Positions 41,086 to 53,079 of a stretch of DNA of 64,000 nt are shown here, one piece after another. The notes below the pieces were generated by a model that searched no databases, had not been told where the DNA came from, and was given only the letters and a program-made list of their open reading frames with translations. Every line of letters starts with the position of its first letter. Position 1 is the stretch's first letter. A program made the position numbers and the translations under genes. Origin of the DNA: Turnera subulata (taxonomy: Eukaryota; Streptophyta; Magnoliopsida; Malpighiales; Passifloraceae); NCBI GenBank assembly GCA_028386065.3, contig JAKUCV010004738.1:33273-97272 (forward strand), read 5' to 3'.

Positions 41086-43830
41086 TGAAGCGCCCCGACC
41101 CGTATTTACTGTAACACAGTAAACACGTGCCGAAACTATTCTTATTGATAGGGAATACAGTACAACAACCCGTATGTACAACTGAAAAACAAATACAACA
41201 ACCATCACCCAACACGGAGACCATTATTCAGTAGCTCACAGCTCACAATATATAATGGCAGCAGAGAAAAGAGCAAGCACTAGAGGCAGAGTGACAAACA
41301 GCCTCAAAGTCATATGAACAAGCTAACAGACCAGCGGAAATATAATACAGCATCATATGCAATAGAACAGCAGCGGAAGACTTTATGCACATGCAGCAGA
41401 GGTATGGATCCGGAGTCAGGTGGAGAAGAAAGCAGCAGCCATCGAACGTCGTACCTGAACTACGAAACAACTTAACCTACGGGATGAAACCCCGCAGGCG
41501 AGGGGTGAGTCCGAAGTGCTCACCGACGAAGGATAAACAGTGATATGCAGGCAACCGTAATACTTAAAACCAATCACAAACAAGCAACAACATATCTCAA
41601 CAAACTGAGCCAAGACCAAAAGAATAATTATTATTGTTTCCAATTTTATCTTCCGGGCCCCCGTCACTAGACAAGCTAGGGTCGTACCAGGTTATCAATT
41701 AATTCCGGAAGCTAGGTCAAAGAGAACCATACTATTCTTACCATACCGGGTTCAACAACCCAAAACCAGACATTTGGTATATCCAAACAATTGGGTATTC
41801 GGTATACCCCAACCACAGGCATCAACATGCCAATCAGATATTCGGTATATCCGAACCACTGGGTATTCGGTATACCCCATCCACAGGCATCAACATGCCA
41901 ATCAAATCAAATAACCAAACCAAGTAACCGACCTTAGCATCCCAAAATTAATTTTCAAACCATCGGGTCGTACCACTACTTTCCACATGACAATTATATC
42001 ATCATCTCATATCAATTCCAACTTTCAATTTCCAATTTCCATTTCTCAATTATCCACAGTCAATAGTTCAACATCAAACTCAGCATAATATCCACAGAAT
42101 CAATATCACAGTCCACTAATTACAACAACAATAATCACAGCAATCGATAACCAACAGTGAATATTTCAGCAGTTCAATCAAACAACAAAGCACACAAGTA
42201 TTACAGGCAACATAACAAAGGTTATCCATCCTCACCTTAGCCGATTATCAATTATGGAAATGTCCAGCAAATTCCAAGTCCGGTTCCTCAGCAAATTGCT
42301 CGTTATCAACTCCTATATCAATCAAATAATATGCACACATAAGATGATATGCAAATGCCATGCTAATACTGTGTACCGGAAAAATAAATACTGACTCGTC
42401 TCGGTTACTCCCCCGGTTAATTTTCCATTATCATCATCATTCACCATTTATTTCAAGTGTCAAAATACCTTTCTATACTTAGACTTATACCCGGATATTA
42501 TTCCGGTATTTTATTACCTTGATAATACCTTTTTCCGAAAATTTAATCCATAAGTATGTACTTTCCAAAATATTATTTTCACAAATATTCTCCCTAAAAT
42601 TATTTCCCAAAATTTTCCTTCCCATAATTATACTTTCTAGAATTATTCTTTTTCCCAGATTTTATTTTATTTTCTTTTTTTTTTAAAGGCCTGGGCCAAA
42701 TAGTGTCAAACCCCACCTACCACATGGGCTTAACCAAGCCCCTTTCAGGAGCCCAGGCGCCAGCCCACACGGTAGGCCCAGCAACACATCAGCCCATCCA
42801 AGCCAAAACCCAAACTCCAAGCCCAACTGGTTCAAACCCAAACTAATCAGCCCAAAACCCATTTGACCCAATTCTCATCACGCGGGTCGACCCGACCCAC
42901 CCGTCATTGAACGGGTCACATCTTCCTCAAATCTACTCACCTATTGCGGCGGCGACGTTGACGCGGGGCGGCAGACCGTGGCGCGAGGGGGACGACTTCA
43001 GGGTGCAACTCGGCGGCAGCGAGCACAGAACGGAGGAGACGGCGTCGGTGTTGGCAGCAGCAGGCAAGAAGGGCTCGGGCGAGAGAGACCGGCGGTCGGG
43101 TTCGTCTCGTCTGGACAGCCACGGCGGTTCGTGGTGGCGACGAGCGAGGCGAGCGAGGAAGCTGAAGATGGTGGTGGTGGCGAGGCTTGGCTGGTGGTGA
43201 TGGATGGCTCGGGTTCACGGCGGCGGTGGTGTGGTGGAAGAAAAGAAAAGAAATGGAAAGGAAGGGAAGATGATGTGGCAGTGGGTTGTGTGTTTCCTGT
43301 TTTTTCTTTTTTTTTTTCTCTCTTTCTGGTTCAGGTTTGCAGTAGGAAGATAGTTGGCAGAGCTGAGTTTTTGCAGGGAGAGAAGAGAAGAGATGGTGAT
43401 GGTGGCAATGAGGTGCACTGGCAAGGCAGAAGAAAAATAATTTTATAGGCAGCAAAATCACTGGTAAGTCACATGCATAACAGGTAGAGGCGGCTGAATA
43501 ATTGAACTTCAATTATGCAGTTACTATGCTGCATGTGAAGTGTGACCCGCCTGGACCAGAAAATATCCAATATACCCACTTATCTTTATTTCTGGTCCGA
43601 TAACTCGAGGATAAATCCGACTTTTCTGAAGATTCCTGGACCCGAAAAAATCCCAACTTTGGTCCGTAAAATCCGCGGAAAAATCCCAAACGTGGGACAA
43701 GGCTCGGTTTCAGAATCCAAAGCTCGATTAACCATAATTTAACTACCCAAGATTAAAATCAATGGTAAATTACTGTAAATTAACTTGAACAGTCCCGGTA
43801 AAAATGAAATTTTTACCTGGGCTGTTACAT
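41086..43830 (-). mobile_element. 5' LTR of chromovirus (2,745 bp)
   Basis: Starts TGTAACAGCCCAGGTAAAA (43830) and ends CGGGGCGCTTCA (41086). Layout matches the other LTR. The GC-rich block (42880-43280) makes long but non-homologous frames on both strands. Confidence 0.92.
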
Positions 43831-44531
43831 ATTTATCGTATTTATTCTGTTTTTTCATTTTATAACATAAATTTATTTTTATTTTTTTAACTTGTAAAAA
43901 TATTATTTAAAATTTTTACTTCATATATTTAATATGTGAAGGTAAATATTTTACTCACTTCTTTATCATCATCTTCATACATATTATGGATTTTAGTTTT
44001 ATCTATAATTCTTTTTGTCATCAAGTTTTCTCTAATTTACTTCTATCAGCATATTTTAATATATAATCTTTAAGTCTTGCTATATATTGTTTATTAAAAA
44101 TTATATTTTATATAGAGTTTATATTATTAATTTTTTTAAAATTTTTATGTGACATGTTCTTTCTTTAATATTGACAATTCATTATTTATTTTTCTAATTT
44201 TTTATGCATAGACCACAAAACTTTTAACGATTTTGGAAGTATAATATTTTTCAATTTTAGAAGGTCATATAAAACAATATTAATTGTTTTTGTACACATT
44301 AAATGCATTCAATATATTAATATATAATATGACCACGCACTAAATTAATATTATTTTTATTATTAAAAATTCTATTTTTATATAGAGTTTATATTAATAA
44401 TTTTTTTTAAAATTTTTTTATGTGACATTATCTTTCTTTAATATTGATAATTCATTAATTATTTTTTGAATTTTTTGTATTTGTTACACATAGATCACAA
44501 AGATTTTAATGATTTTAGAAGTAAAATATTT
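43831..44531. repeat. AT-rich direct repeat of about 270 bp
   Basis: Text from about 44091 (ATTAAAAATTATATTTTATA, then TATGTGACATGTTCTTTCTT) recurs from about 44361 with small changes. The second unit is cut at 44531 by the SIRE-like LTR. No gene seen in this stretch. Confidence 0.7.
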
Positions 44532-45744
44532 TGTGAATTGAATGATGATTAACAATATGTTTATTGCTAATTAATCATGTTTATTACCATAATGAATGCA
44601 CTAATATGTTACATTGATCATGTTGTTATTATATGCCTTTAAGTGAAATTAATTATAGTTCCTTTATATTATATGTTAAATGAGCTAACTAGGTTTCGAT
44701 TATGACAAACCTATGTGTAGCATATTTTGTGTCTAACCATGAATTACAGCTCACAAGAATGCCCAACTCGTGATCAAATCCTTGGAAGAAATGAGCGGGA
44801 ATGGAGTTGGTGTTAGTGGACATGTGGTGTCGCTTTCACCAAAAGACATCCATGCAATTTAGCTTTGTTCAATCACTATGGGTATTGGTCAAGCAACCTA
44901 GTATCCTACTATTTCTGGAGTCTGAATCAATGATAAAAGCTACCTTAAACAGATCAAATGTCAGCTGGATTCAAAATTCTAGGTCCAACCTAGGATTATG
45001 CTAAACAATGACATCAATGACAAAAAGCTGTTGAATGGTGTGTCTCGTGCCAGAACATGAAAGGGAAAACAGGGAAGACGAACGTTGAAACTCTGGGGTC
45101 TCGGAAAACAAACCAGCTGAATGGAAAGGGACTTGTAACAACTCAAAATTTGAATTGACACCATCCATCTTGCAGCTATAAAAAAGAGTGCTGATTCAAG
45201 GAGAAACTTAGAACTGCCACACTGAGAGTCTAAGTTAGTGCAAAAGCCAGCAAAAGCCTGCAGTTCTCAAGAGATGTAAAAAGAGAGATAGAAGCTTTTA
45301 CCTTGTTCACATATTTATTTAAGCAACCTTTTGGGAAAAGCAAAGTACTTGTACTTAATGATAGCTTCTATGTTCTATTCTGAGTGATTGTGTAAAATCA
45401 AAGCTTGGGTGAGCTTTGAGGTGAGTGTCTAGGTTTGAGTTGAGCCTAAGGGAAAAACTTGTATTAAGGGGTTTTTGGTTGAACCCGTTGAAAAGCCATC
45501 TTAGTGAGAGTTAGAAATCTCAAGGGGGAATCCTTGAGTGGTGGATGTAGTCCTCAGTGGCGAACCACTATAAATCATGTGTCCAATTATCTCTAACCCT
45601 TCCTCCTTGTGTGTTAATTAGTTTGTTCATTAGTGTTCTTAAACACAAATTCTAAACACATAAACACTTTGGCATCAGAGACACCAAATCGGATTTAAGT
45701 CGAAAAGGGTAATTCAACCCCCTACTCTTAGCCACTTTGGGCCA
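44532..45744 (+). mobile_element. 5' LTR of SIRE-like element 1
   Basis: Starts TGTGAATTGAATGATG and matches 55380-56571 throughout with modest differences. The end is placed at GGGCCA shortly before the PBS; the exact last base is uncertain. Confidence 0.85.
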
Positions 45745-45749
45745 AAAAT

Positions 45750-45761
45750 TGGTAGCAGAGC
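45750..45761 (+). other. Primer-binding site of SIRE-like element 1
   Basis: TGGTAGCAGAGC, one base off the initiator tRNA-Met site TGGTATCAGAGC. Confidence 0.75.
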
Positions 45762-45803
45762 AATGAATCTACATATTTGGATTAATCTCCAGGAGACAAG
45801 ATC

Positions 45804-47350
45804 ATGGTATTTGAGGGGAACAACATCAACAACGCACCTTTCATCAATGGTCTTAACTTTGATCATTGGAAGTTCCGCATGAAGACCTTTCTTGAGGGAA
45901 AGGATCTAGAGATGTGGCAAGCTTTGAATTCACCATACTCATGTCCAGCCAAAGACATGCAATTCTACAGTGAAGGTGAAAAAAAAAAGTAAGACTAGAT
46001 GCCCAAGCCAAGAATGCACTCCTTTGTGGCATCAGTCAGGCGGAATTTGAAAGGGTGAGATCATATGAAACAACACATGAAATTAGGAACCTTTTTCGTG
46101 TTTCACATGAAGGAACCACTCAGATCAAGAAATCCCAGATGAATCGGTTGATGATAGAATTCGAGTTGTTTCAAATGCAGCCAGAGGAAACGATTCAGGA
46201 CCATGATACAAGGTTCACTATCTTGTGCAATAGTTTGGCATGTCTTGGCAAGGTCATTACAACAAAAGAAAAGGTAACAAAAATCCTTTGATCTCTTTCT
46301 ACTGAATAGGAACCGAAGGTGATTGCCATTAAAGATGCCAAAGACATGAGCACCCACACCTATAATGAACTAATGGGGAACCTCATAGTTCATGGGTCAA
46401 AGTTTGAAGAAAAGGCTAAGAAAAAGAAGACTATTGCTCTCAATTCAACACATGAGAGTGATTCAGATAGTGATCAAGATGTTGCCCTAATCACAAGGAA
46501 ATTTGTCAAGTTTCTGAAAAAGAAAAACCTCAAGGGAAGAAACTTCAGAGGTGTGAAAAATGATGAGTCAAAGAAAGAGCAACTCTTGTTTTATGGGTGC
46601 AATCAACCCGGGCACATCAAGGCCGAGTATCCTAATATATGAAAATCTAAGTTTGACAACTTCAAGAACAAGGGGAAGAAAGCAATGACTGCATGGGACA
46701 ACTTTGACTCTGAAGATGAATCAGATGAAGAAGAATCCGCAAATCTTTGTCTCATGGCACCAGAAGAGAAAGAGGTAAAACATTCTAACTCGTCTAGCTT
46801 TACTTTCAATGAATTACATGATGCATATAATGAGCTATACGAAAGTTTTAAAACTATGGTCAAGGCAAATAAAACATTAAGAAAGAAAGTTGAGACATTA
46901 TAATTAGAAAAGAAAGAGTGTATGTTATAAAATAAGGAAACCACTAAGAAACTAACTTCTTGCACAAATGGCTTCGAAGACGCCAAAGCAGATAAAGAAA
47001 CTCTAGCAGAGAAAGAGGTAAAACATTCTAACTCGTCTAGTTTTACTTTCGATGAATTACATGATGCATATAATGAGCTATACGAAAGTTTTAAAACTAT
47101 GGTCAAGGCAAATAAAGTATAAAGAAAGAAAGTTGAGACATTAGAATTAGAAAAGAAAGAGTGTATGTTAAAAAATGAGGAAACCACTAAGAAACTAACT
47201 TCTTGCACAAACGGCTTCGAAGACGCCAAAGCATATAAAGAAACTCTAGTTAAGTCAGAAAAGTTTCTTGAGCAACAAGTTGTGACGCACAAAGAAGATA
47301 ATGCAAAACTCTCACAATAAAATCTAAATCTGAAAAAGACTGTAGAATGT
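45804..47350 (+). pseudogene. SIRE 1 gag with duplicated coiled-coil segment
   Basis: Begins MVFEGNNINNAPFINGLNFD. A shift at the A-run near 45985 and a TGA (46289) and a TAG (46307) break it. The first knuckle, FYGCNQPGHIKAEYP near 46590, has lost two cysteines (to Phe/Tyr). The acidic EDESDEEESANLCLMAPEE leads to a heptad-rich stretch, a 243-bp segment of which is tandemly duplicated (81 codons, in frame). Each copy has its own stop. Family role: particle assembly. Confidence 0.87.
46768..47253 (+). repeat. 243-bp in-frame tandem duplication in gag
   Basis: The block beginning AGAGGTAAAACATTCTAACT at 46771 recurs at 47014. The period is 243 bp, that is 81 codons. The copies differ at a few positions. 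Confidence 0.9.
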
Positions 47351-48190
47351 TTAAAGCGTGTGCTAGAAAAGTTTGATCATGGTAATAAAAGTTTGGATAT
47401 GATCTTAAGTCAACAAAGATACACATTACAAAAGGTTGGACTAGGAGCTACACACCATGTGTTCAAAAAACAAGCAAGTTTAGATTCATCCTCGAAAATA
47501 TGGAAGACTAAAAGGAACTATGAAACTAACTTCGCAAGACCAGCCTCTAGCTATAATATCACTTGTCACTATTGTAATTGACATGGACACAAAATAAAAA
47601 ATTGTATTTTTAGGAAAAAGCATTGTCCCATTAAGTTCATATGGGTACCCAAAGGTACCAAAATTAATTCACAAAGACCCAAGCATGTCTGCGTACCTAA
47701 GACTTGACATTGTAACAGGTTAAATGGGATGAGTGGGTACTCGATAGTGGATACTCGATAGTGGGTGCTCAAGACATATGACAGGTGATATGTCCAAGTT
47801 CTCATCCTTGAACTCGAGAGGAAAAGGTTCTGTCACCTTCGGCGACAAATCGAAAGGGAAAGTGCTGGGAATAGGTAATGTTGGTAAGAATCCAACCATT
47901 GAACATGTGTTGCTAGTTGAAAATCTAAAGTTCAATTTACTTAGTATAAGTGAGCTATGTGACCGTGGATGCAAGGTGAGCTTTGAATCTAACAAATGCT
48001 CAGTAACTAATGATGATAGAAATAAAATCTTGCTTGTTGGAAAAAGACAAGGAAACTTGTATTCCGTCAATATGGTTGATGTTGCTAATCCAGAAACCAA
48101 GTGTCTTAATGTTAGAATAGAAACACCGGAGCTTTGGCATAGAAGATTGGGGCATGCACATCATGAGCTTATTGCAAATCTTTAAAAGAA
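47351..48190 (+). pseudogene. SIRE 1 second knuckle, protease, pre-integrase
   Basis: A knuckle CHYCN-x-HGHKIKNC near 47565-47606 has a TGA inside it (47579). The protease active site is hit by a 14-bp tandem duplication (47737-47750 and 47751-47764), which repeats the DSG codons and shifts the frame. From 47778 an open stretch follows: FNLLSISELCDRGCKVSFES, LWHRRLGHAHHELIANL, then a TAA at 48183. Confidence 0.87.
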
Positions 48191-48740
48191 AAAACTTGTG
48201 AGTAGACTGTCTATGCTGAAGTTTGAAAAAGAGAAGGAATGTCATGCATGCCAAATTGGAAAGCAATTCAAAAGCTCCTTTAAGCCTAAAAAGGGCATCT
48301 CCACTACTAAACCACTTGAGCTACTACATCTTGACCTCTTTGGACCTATTAAAATGGTAAGTCTTGGAGGTAAGTGCTATACTTTTGTTATTGTTGATGA
48401 CTACTCACGTTTCACATGGGTCATCTTTCTCTCACAAAAGGACCATGCACTTTGTGAATTTGCTTGTTTGATAAGAAAGCTCCAAAATAAAGAAGGTTAT
48501 AAACTAACTAAGATTGGGAGCGACCATGGTGGTGAATTTGATAACCTTGTCTTTAATCATTTTTGTGATGAACATGGCATTGAATATACATTCTCGGCTC
48601 CTCGAACTCAACAAAATGGGGTAGTAGAGAGGAAAAACCAAACCTTGCAAGAGATGGCAAGAACCATGCTAAATGAACAAAACTTGCCAACTTATTTTTG
48701 GGCTGAAGCCGTTACACTTCTTGTTATATTCTAAATAGGG
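48191..48740 (+). pseudogene. SIRE 1 integrase
   Basis: 178 codons are open: CHACQIGKQFKSSF (zinc site end), LLHLDLFGPIKMVSLGGKCY, KIGSDHGGEFDNLVFNHFCD and QNGVVERKNQTLQEMARTML, so the D, D and E positions are kept. A frame change follows near 48730. Confidence 0.9.
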
Positions 48741-50169
48741 TAATCATTAGATCATAACTTGAGAAAACACCATATAAGCTTTGGCATGATAGAAAACCAA
48801 ACATAAGTTATTTCAAAGTTTTTGGGTCAAAGTGGTTCATATTAAATACCAAGGATACATTAGGTAAATTTAATGCTAAATCTGATGATGGTGTGTTTCT
48901 AGGATACTCTACTAGGAGTAAAGCATATAGGGTTTACAATAAAAGAACTCTTATTGTTGAGGAATCGATACATGTGGTATTTCATGAATGTGAATGAACT
49001 AATGGTGATAATTCTGTTGAGAATGTGTTTAGTCAGAATCAACAGCCAGGAGATATCATTGTTCATACTCTTGAAAATCCTACTTAGATTGAAAAAGGAG
49101 AAAGAATTGCAAATCAATAATGCACTCCCAATTGGAACAAGTTCACAAGCTGCCGCTCCTGATACTTTGGCATTGAAGGTGCCAAAAGGCCTTTCAACCA
49201 ACGATATCAATGGAGATCCATCTAAGGGAGTAACTACAAGAGCTTCCTTGCACAATCTCAATTCCTATCAGGCTTTTCTCTAACAAATTGAGCCCAAAAA
49301 TATCAATGATGCTATCAATGACGAAAATTAGGTGATGGCTATGCAAGAGGAACTAAATCAATTTGAGAAAAGTGATGTATGGGAATCAGTTCCTAGACCT
49401 TCCAATTATCCAATAATTGGAACTAAATGAGTATTTAGGAACAAATTAGATGAGGCAGGAAATGTGACAAGGAACAAAGCAAGACTAGTAGCACAAGGAT
49501 ACAACCAAGAAGAAGGAATTGACTTTGATGAAACATTTGCACATGTGGCTCGCCTTGAGTCAATTCAAATGCTACTTGCCTTTGCATCCTACAAATCCTT
49601 TAAACTCTACCAAATGGATGTTAAGAGTGTCTTCCTAATTGGTGTCATTATGGGAGAGGTGTATGTTGAGCAACCTCCCAGTTTTGAAGACTATGAACAT
49701 CCAAACCATGTCTATAAGTTTTAAAAGCCTTTGTATAGACTCAAACATGATCCAAGGGCATGGTGTGATAGGTTAAGTTCATTTCTTCTCTCACAAAATT
49801 TTATTAGAGGTAAAGTTGACTCTACACTCTTTGTGAAACATCAAAAGAATGACTTAATTATTGTATAAATTTATGTTGATAATATATTGTTTGGGGCTAC
49901 TAATGATGTTTTATGTCAAAAATTTGAGAAACTAATGCAAAGCGAATTCGAGATGAGCATGATAGGGGAACTAAATTTCTTTCTTGGTTTCCAAATCAAA
50001 CAATAAGATGATGGCATCTTTAATGGATAAACCAAGTATACAAAGGAGCTGCTCAAACGATTTGGCATGACAGATGCCAAAGTGAGCGCAACTCCTATGA
50101 GCACCAGAAAAAGGCTTGATAAAGATGAATCTGGAAAAGATGTGGACATTAAGAAATATAGAGGTATGA
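48741..50169 (+). pseudogene. SIRE 1 reverse transcriptase
   Basis: Poorly preserved. NKARLVAQGYNQEEGIDFDE and KLYQMDVKSVFLIG lie in the frame 49464-49724; the catalytic box near 49872 reads YVDN for YVDD, just after a TAA. Several stops and shifts lie before and after (for example 49428, 49722). The polymerase would be inactive. Confidence 0.87.
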
Positions 50170-50596
50170 TTGGAAGTCTCCTCTATCTTACTGCATCTAG
50201 ACTTGATATTATGTTCAATGTGTGCTAGATTTCAGGCATGTCCTAAAGAATCTCATTTGAGGGCTATTAAACGAATTTTTAAGTACCTAAATGGAACATT
50301 TTCTTTAGGTCTTTGGTATCCCAAGGTTGAGTCCTTCAAATTAATAGGATATTATGATGCTGATTTTGCTGGATGCATGCTTGATAGGAAAAGTACTAGT
50401 GGCACATGTCAATTTTTAGGGCAATCACTAGTTTCTTGGTCTAGTAAGAAACAAAATTTTGTTGCTACTTCAACAACTGAAGCTGAGTATGTAGCTGCAG
50501 GATCATGTTGTGCACAATTTCTTTGGATGAAACAAACTCTACTAGACTATGGCCTAAAGTTTCAAACCGTACCAATTCTATATGATAATTCTAGAG
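50170..50596 (+). pseudogene. SIRE 1 RNase H, 5' part
   Basis: MCARFQACPKESHLRAIKRI, DADFAGCMLDRKSTSGTCQF and ATSTTEAEYVAAGSCCAQFL are in one open frame up to YDNS, where a solo LTR is inserted. TAGAG at 50592-50596 is the left target repeat. Confidence 0.9.
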
Positions 50597-52390
50597 TGTG
50601 ACTACCCGACCCAAAATTCATTGGGCGTATTCAAAACCTTCTTCTTAACCGTTATCCATGTCTTTGGGAGTCGTCAATTGAATTTTATTGAAAGACAAAA
50701 TTCAAGGAAAAACCTTCCTTAGGCAACCGATGACTCCATAAGGCAACCGATAGCGAACCAAAGACCATGGACCCGAGGGTTCGTCACGGATGGGAAGGTG
50801 TTGGGCACCCATCCATGTTGGGGCGAGATCGTGTGCAATTAAAGATGGATATATTCCATGCACAAACAAACAAATAATGAAAATAATACTAAAACAAAAT
50901 GGAAAATAAATAAAGATTGAGCTTGCATTTCCAACACTAGAAACTGCCTATGTAACCCCTGGTAATGGGTTCAAAGCTCACGTAGTTCTTACATGCATCA
51001 AATACAATCACATCATCAATATCATCACGTCAGCAACAATCAACCAATGAGATTAGAATGATTTACCTCTTGAAGCCCTCCTCATGCTCCTACTTGCTTA
51101 CCACTCCTAAGCAGAATTTTAGCAGAATTTCAGCAAGGAATTCAGAATAGAAGGAGGCCGAACTGGTGTCTAGCCTGAACAAAAAAGTTGTTCCAAGGAA
51201 TTCTGAGCTTTTCAGGGACACCAAGGACACGGAAAACCGACTTCTACAGCTCCAAATATCACCAAAATACTGAGACTGCCTCCACTGGAACCTTCCTCTC
51301 GGGTTGAGCATCTTTTTCTCCAACGGTTTGCTCGAATCCACCTCCTTCTTCTTCTCTTCTTGATCTCCTGCTGCTACTGGATCCTTGCTACTCCTCTCCA
51401 CAAAATTCCTCCATAATTTTAACCCTTGAAAGGGTTCCTAAGCTTGGAATTAGAGAATTTTCCCAAGCACCTAGCTTAAATGTGTATAGAGGGAGAAGGG
51501 AGAGAATTGGTAAGTTTTGAGGATGAATGGGGGTCCTATTTATAGTGCTTTGGGGGTCTGGACGTGGTGTTGGTCTAAGGGTCGGGATTGAACCCTTAGA
51601 TCCAACAGTAGATACCCTGGATCAAGCAAAAAGGAAAAGATCGGAAAACTGCCAAAACTGGGAGCGATGCCCGCCAAGAACCGGCGGTCATCTCGCGATG
51701 TCCACTCGGAGCTGGCAGTCATCTTTACCAGCCCGCCAGGCGCTGGCGGTCATGTCACCATGTCCACCGGCGCTTGTTTCCTTTCCCGTTCTTTCCTTTC
51801 CGATTTTGATCTTCATTACTCCAGTCCTGCTTGATTCCCATGCTCTTCCTAACTAGTATTTTTCCTATTTTAAGCTCTAGAGATCATCCTAACTTGTAGC
51901 CTACCCACTCCCCTTTTCCTAATTAAGTTTTCCTCCTCCTCACTCCACTCTATATACTATAAACACCAAATACAAATATAGAAATAATTTAATCTAAATT
52001 TCTGGACAAAATTCAAACTAAAGGGCCTCTGAATTTAGTGTTTTTGATGAGCCAACACTGCTGGAGGATCCATACTTAGTTGGTCCAGGCTCTTAATCAT
52101 TTAAATACCCAAAATCATCTCAATTGGGTCAAAAAATAATTAAAAGGCCTAAAACAATTAAATACCCACTTTTTATTAATTTCAATCTTTTAAATACACC
52201 AAACTTAGAATTAAATCGTCTCAATAATTCCAAGTTAAAGGTACCAAAAATTCTGAATTAATAAAACATTAATACTCTATTGAATTACAAACACATTTCA
52301 CCTAAGGATCGAATCATCTCATCAATTCATAGACAATGACATATTCATAATTTAATAAAATATCAATAGATCAAATTTGGGGTGTTCACA
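50597..52390 (-). mobile_element. Solo LTR (1,794 bp) inside SIRE 1 RNase H
   Basis: Ends are TGTGACTACCCGACC (left, plus strand) and TTTGGGGTGTTCACA (right), so TG/CA ends in either direction. Flanks TAGAG and TAGTA are a 5-bp target repeat with changes; joining the host sides restores the RNase H reading. On the minus strand a TATA box (CACTATAAATAGGACCC, near 51531-51548) lies well placed for a promoter, so I read it as minus. No internal region or second LTR is present; the parent family is unknown. Confidence 0.85.
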
Positions 52391-52577
52391 TAGTACCATA
52401 AACCTAACTAAGAACCCTATCCAACGTTCAAGAACAAAACACATAGAAATAAGACATCATTTTATTAGGGATCATGTGCTTAAGAAAGATATAGCGCTTG
52501 ATTTTGTCACAACCGAGAGGCAGCTTGCAGATATTTTTACAAAGCCCTTGAAGGAAAAACAATTTGCAAAAAATTGA
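52391..52577 (+). pseudogene. SIRE 1 RNase H, 3' part
   Basis: Continues STINLTKNPIQRSRTKHIEI, RHHFIRDHVLKKDIAL and RQLADIFTKPLKEKQF. This region normally closes copia pol. Confidence 0.9.
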
Positions 52578-53079
52578 TTGGAGCTTGGTATGTGTGATGC
52601 TCTTTAAATTCAAGGACCTCCAGGTATATTTTTCTAACTACTTGAGCATATAACATGCAATCAAAACACACACATCACTCTAGATAATATGAGCTATGAT
52701 GAGTCAAAAAGGATGGCTTAGAAGTCTATATGATGTGGGTTAAAGGTCAGATTTGGAATCTAGACATTTTGGTATCCTCAACGCCACAGCCGTATCTTGG
52801 TCTGAGAAGCTAAAAGTGGGTTGAAACAGTGATTAGATAGGCACGCCTCTAAATCACGGGAACAATGGTCTCAAAGTGTGGGATTTTTGGTCAGCCAAAT
52901 TATTCGTTACCTAGTGAATCAAACAAAAGGGAATCATGGAAAAAAATAAAACCCTCTTTAACTGTTGGACACTTGATTGTGTTATAAGCTACTACTTATA
53001 CTCTTTCCTTATCCATCTATTCTCACCATCTTTTACCTCGCCATAATCCCTACATTTTCTCTCTTGAGTAAATTCGTCC
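52578..53079 (+). other. Spacer between pol and env-like frame
   Basis: No frame or repeat was recognised. The matching place in SIRE-like element 2 begins at 63796. Confidence 0.5.

Larger units (their letters stand above)
33574..43830 (-). mobile_element. Ty3/gypsy chromovirus (Tekay/Del-like), 10,257 bp
   Basis: Minus strand: 5' LTR 41086-43830, PBS, gag, protease, RT, RNase H, integrase with C-terminal chromodomain-like segment, PPT region, 3' LTR 33574-36311. LTRs start TGTAACAGCCCAGGTAAAA and end GGGGCGCTTCA, a pattern common in Del/Tekay elements. The flanks give TTTTT on the left and TATTT on the right, at best a mutated target repeat. The coding region is broken by at least three frameshifts and several stops. 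Confidence 0.92.

Noticed and set aside
42937..43512. 191-codon minus-strand frame in the chromovirus 5' LTR
   Set aside because: GC-rich block in an LTR; the other LTR gives a much shorter version (138 codons), so it is not conserved as coding.
46603..47292. 229-codon minus-strand frame
   Set aside because: Antisense of the duplicated SIRE gag segment; its internal repeat simply mirrors the 243-bp duplication.
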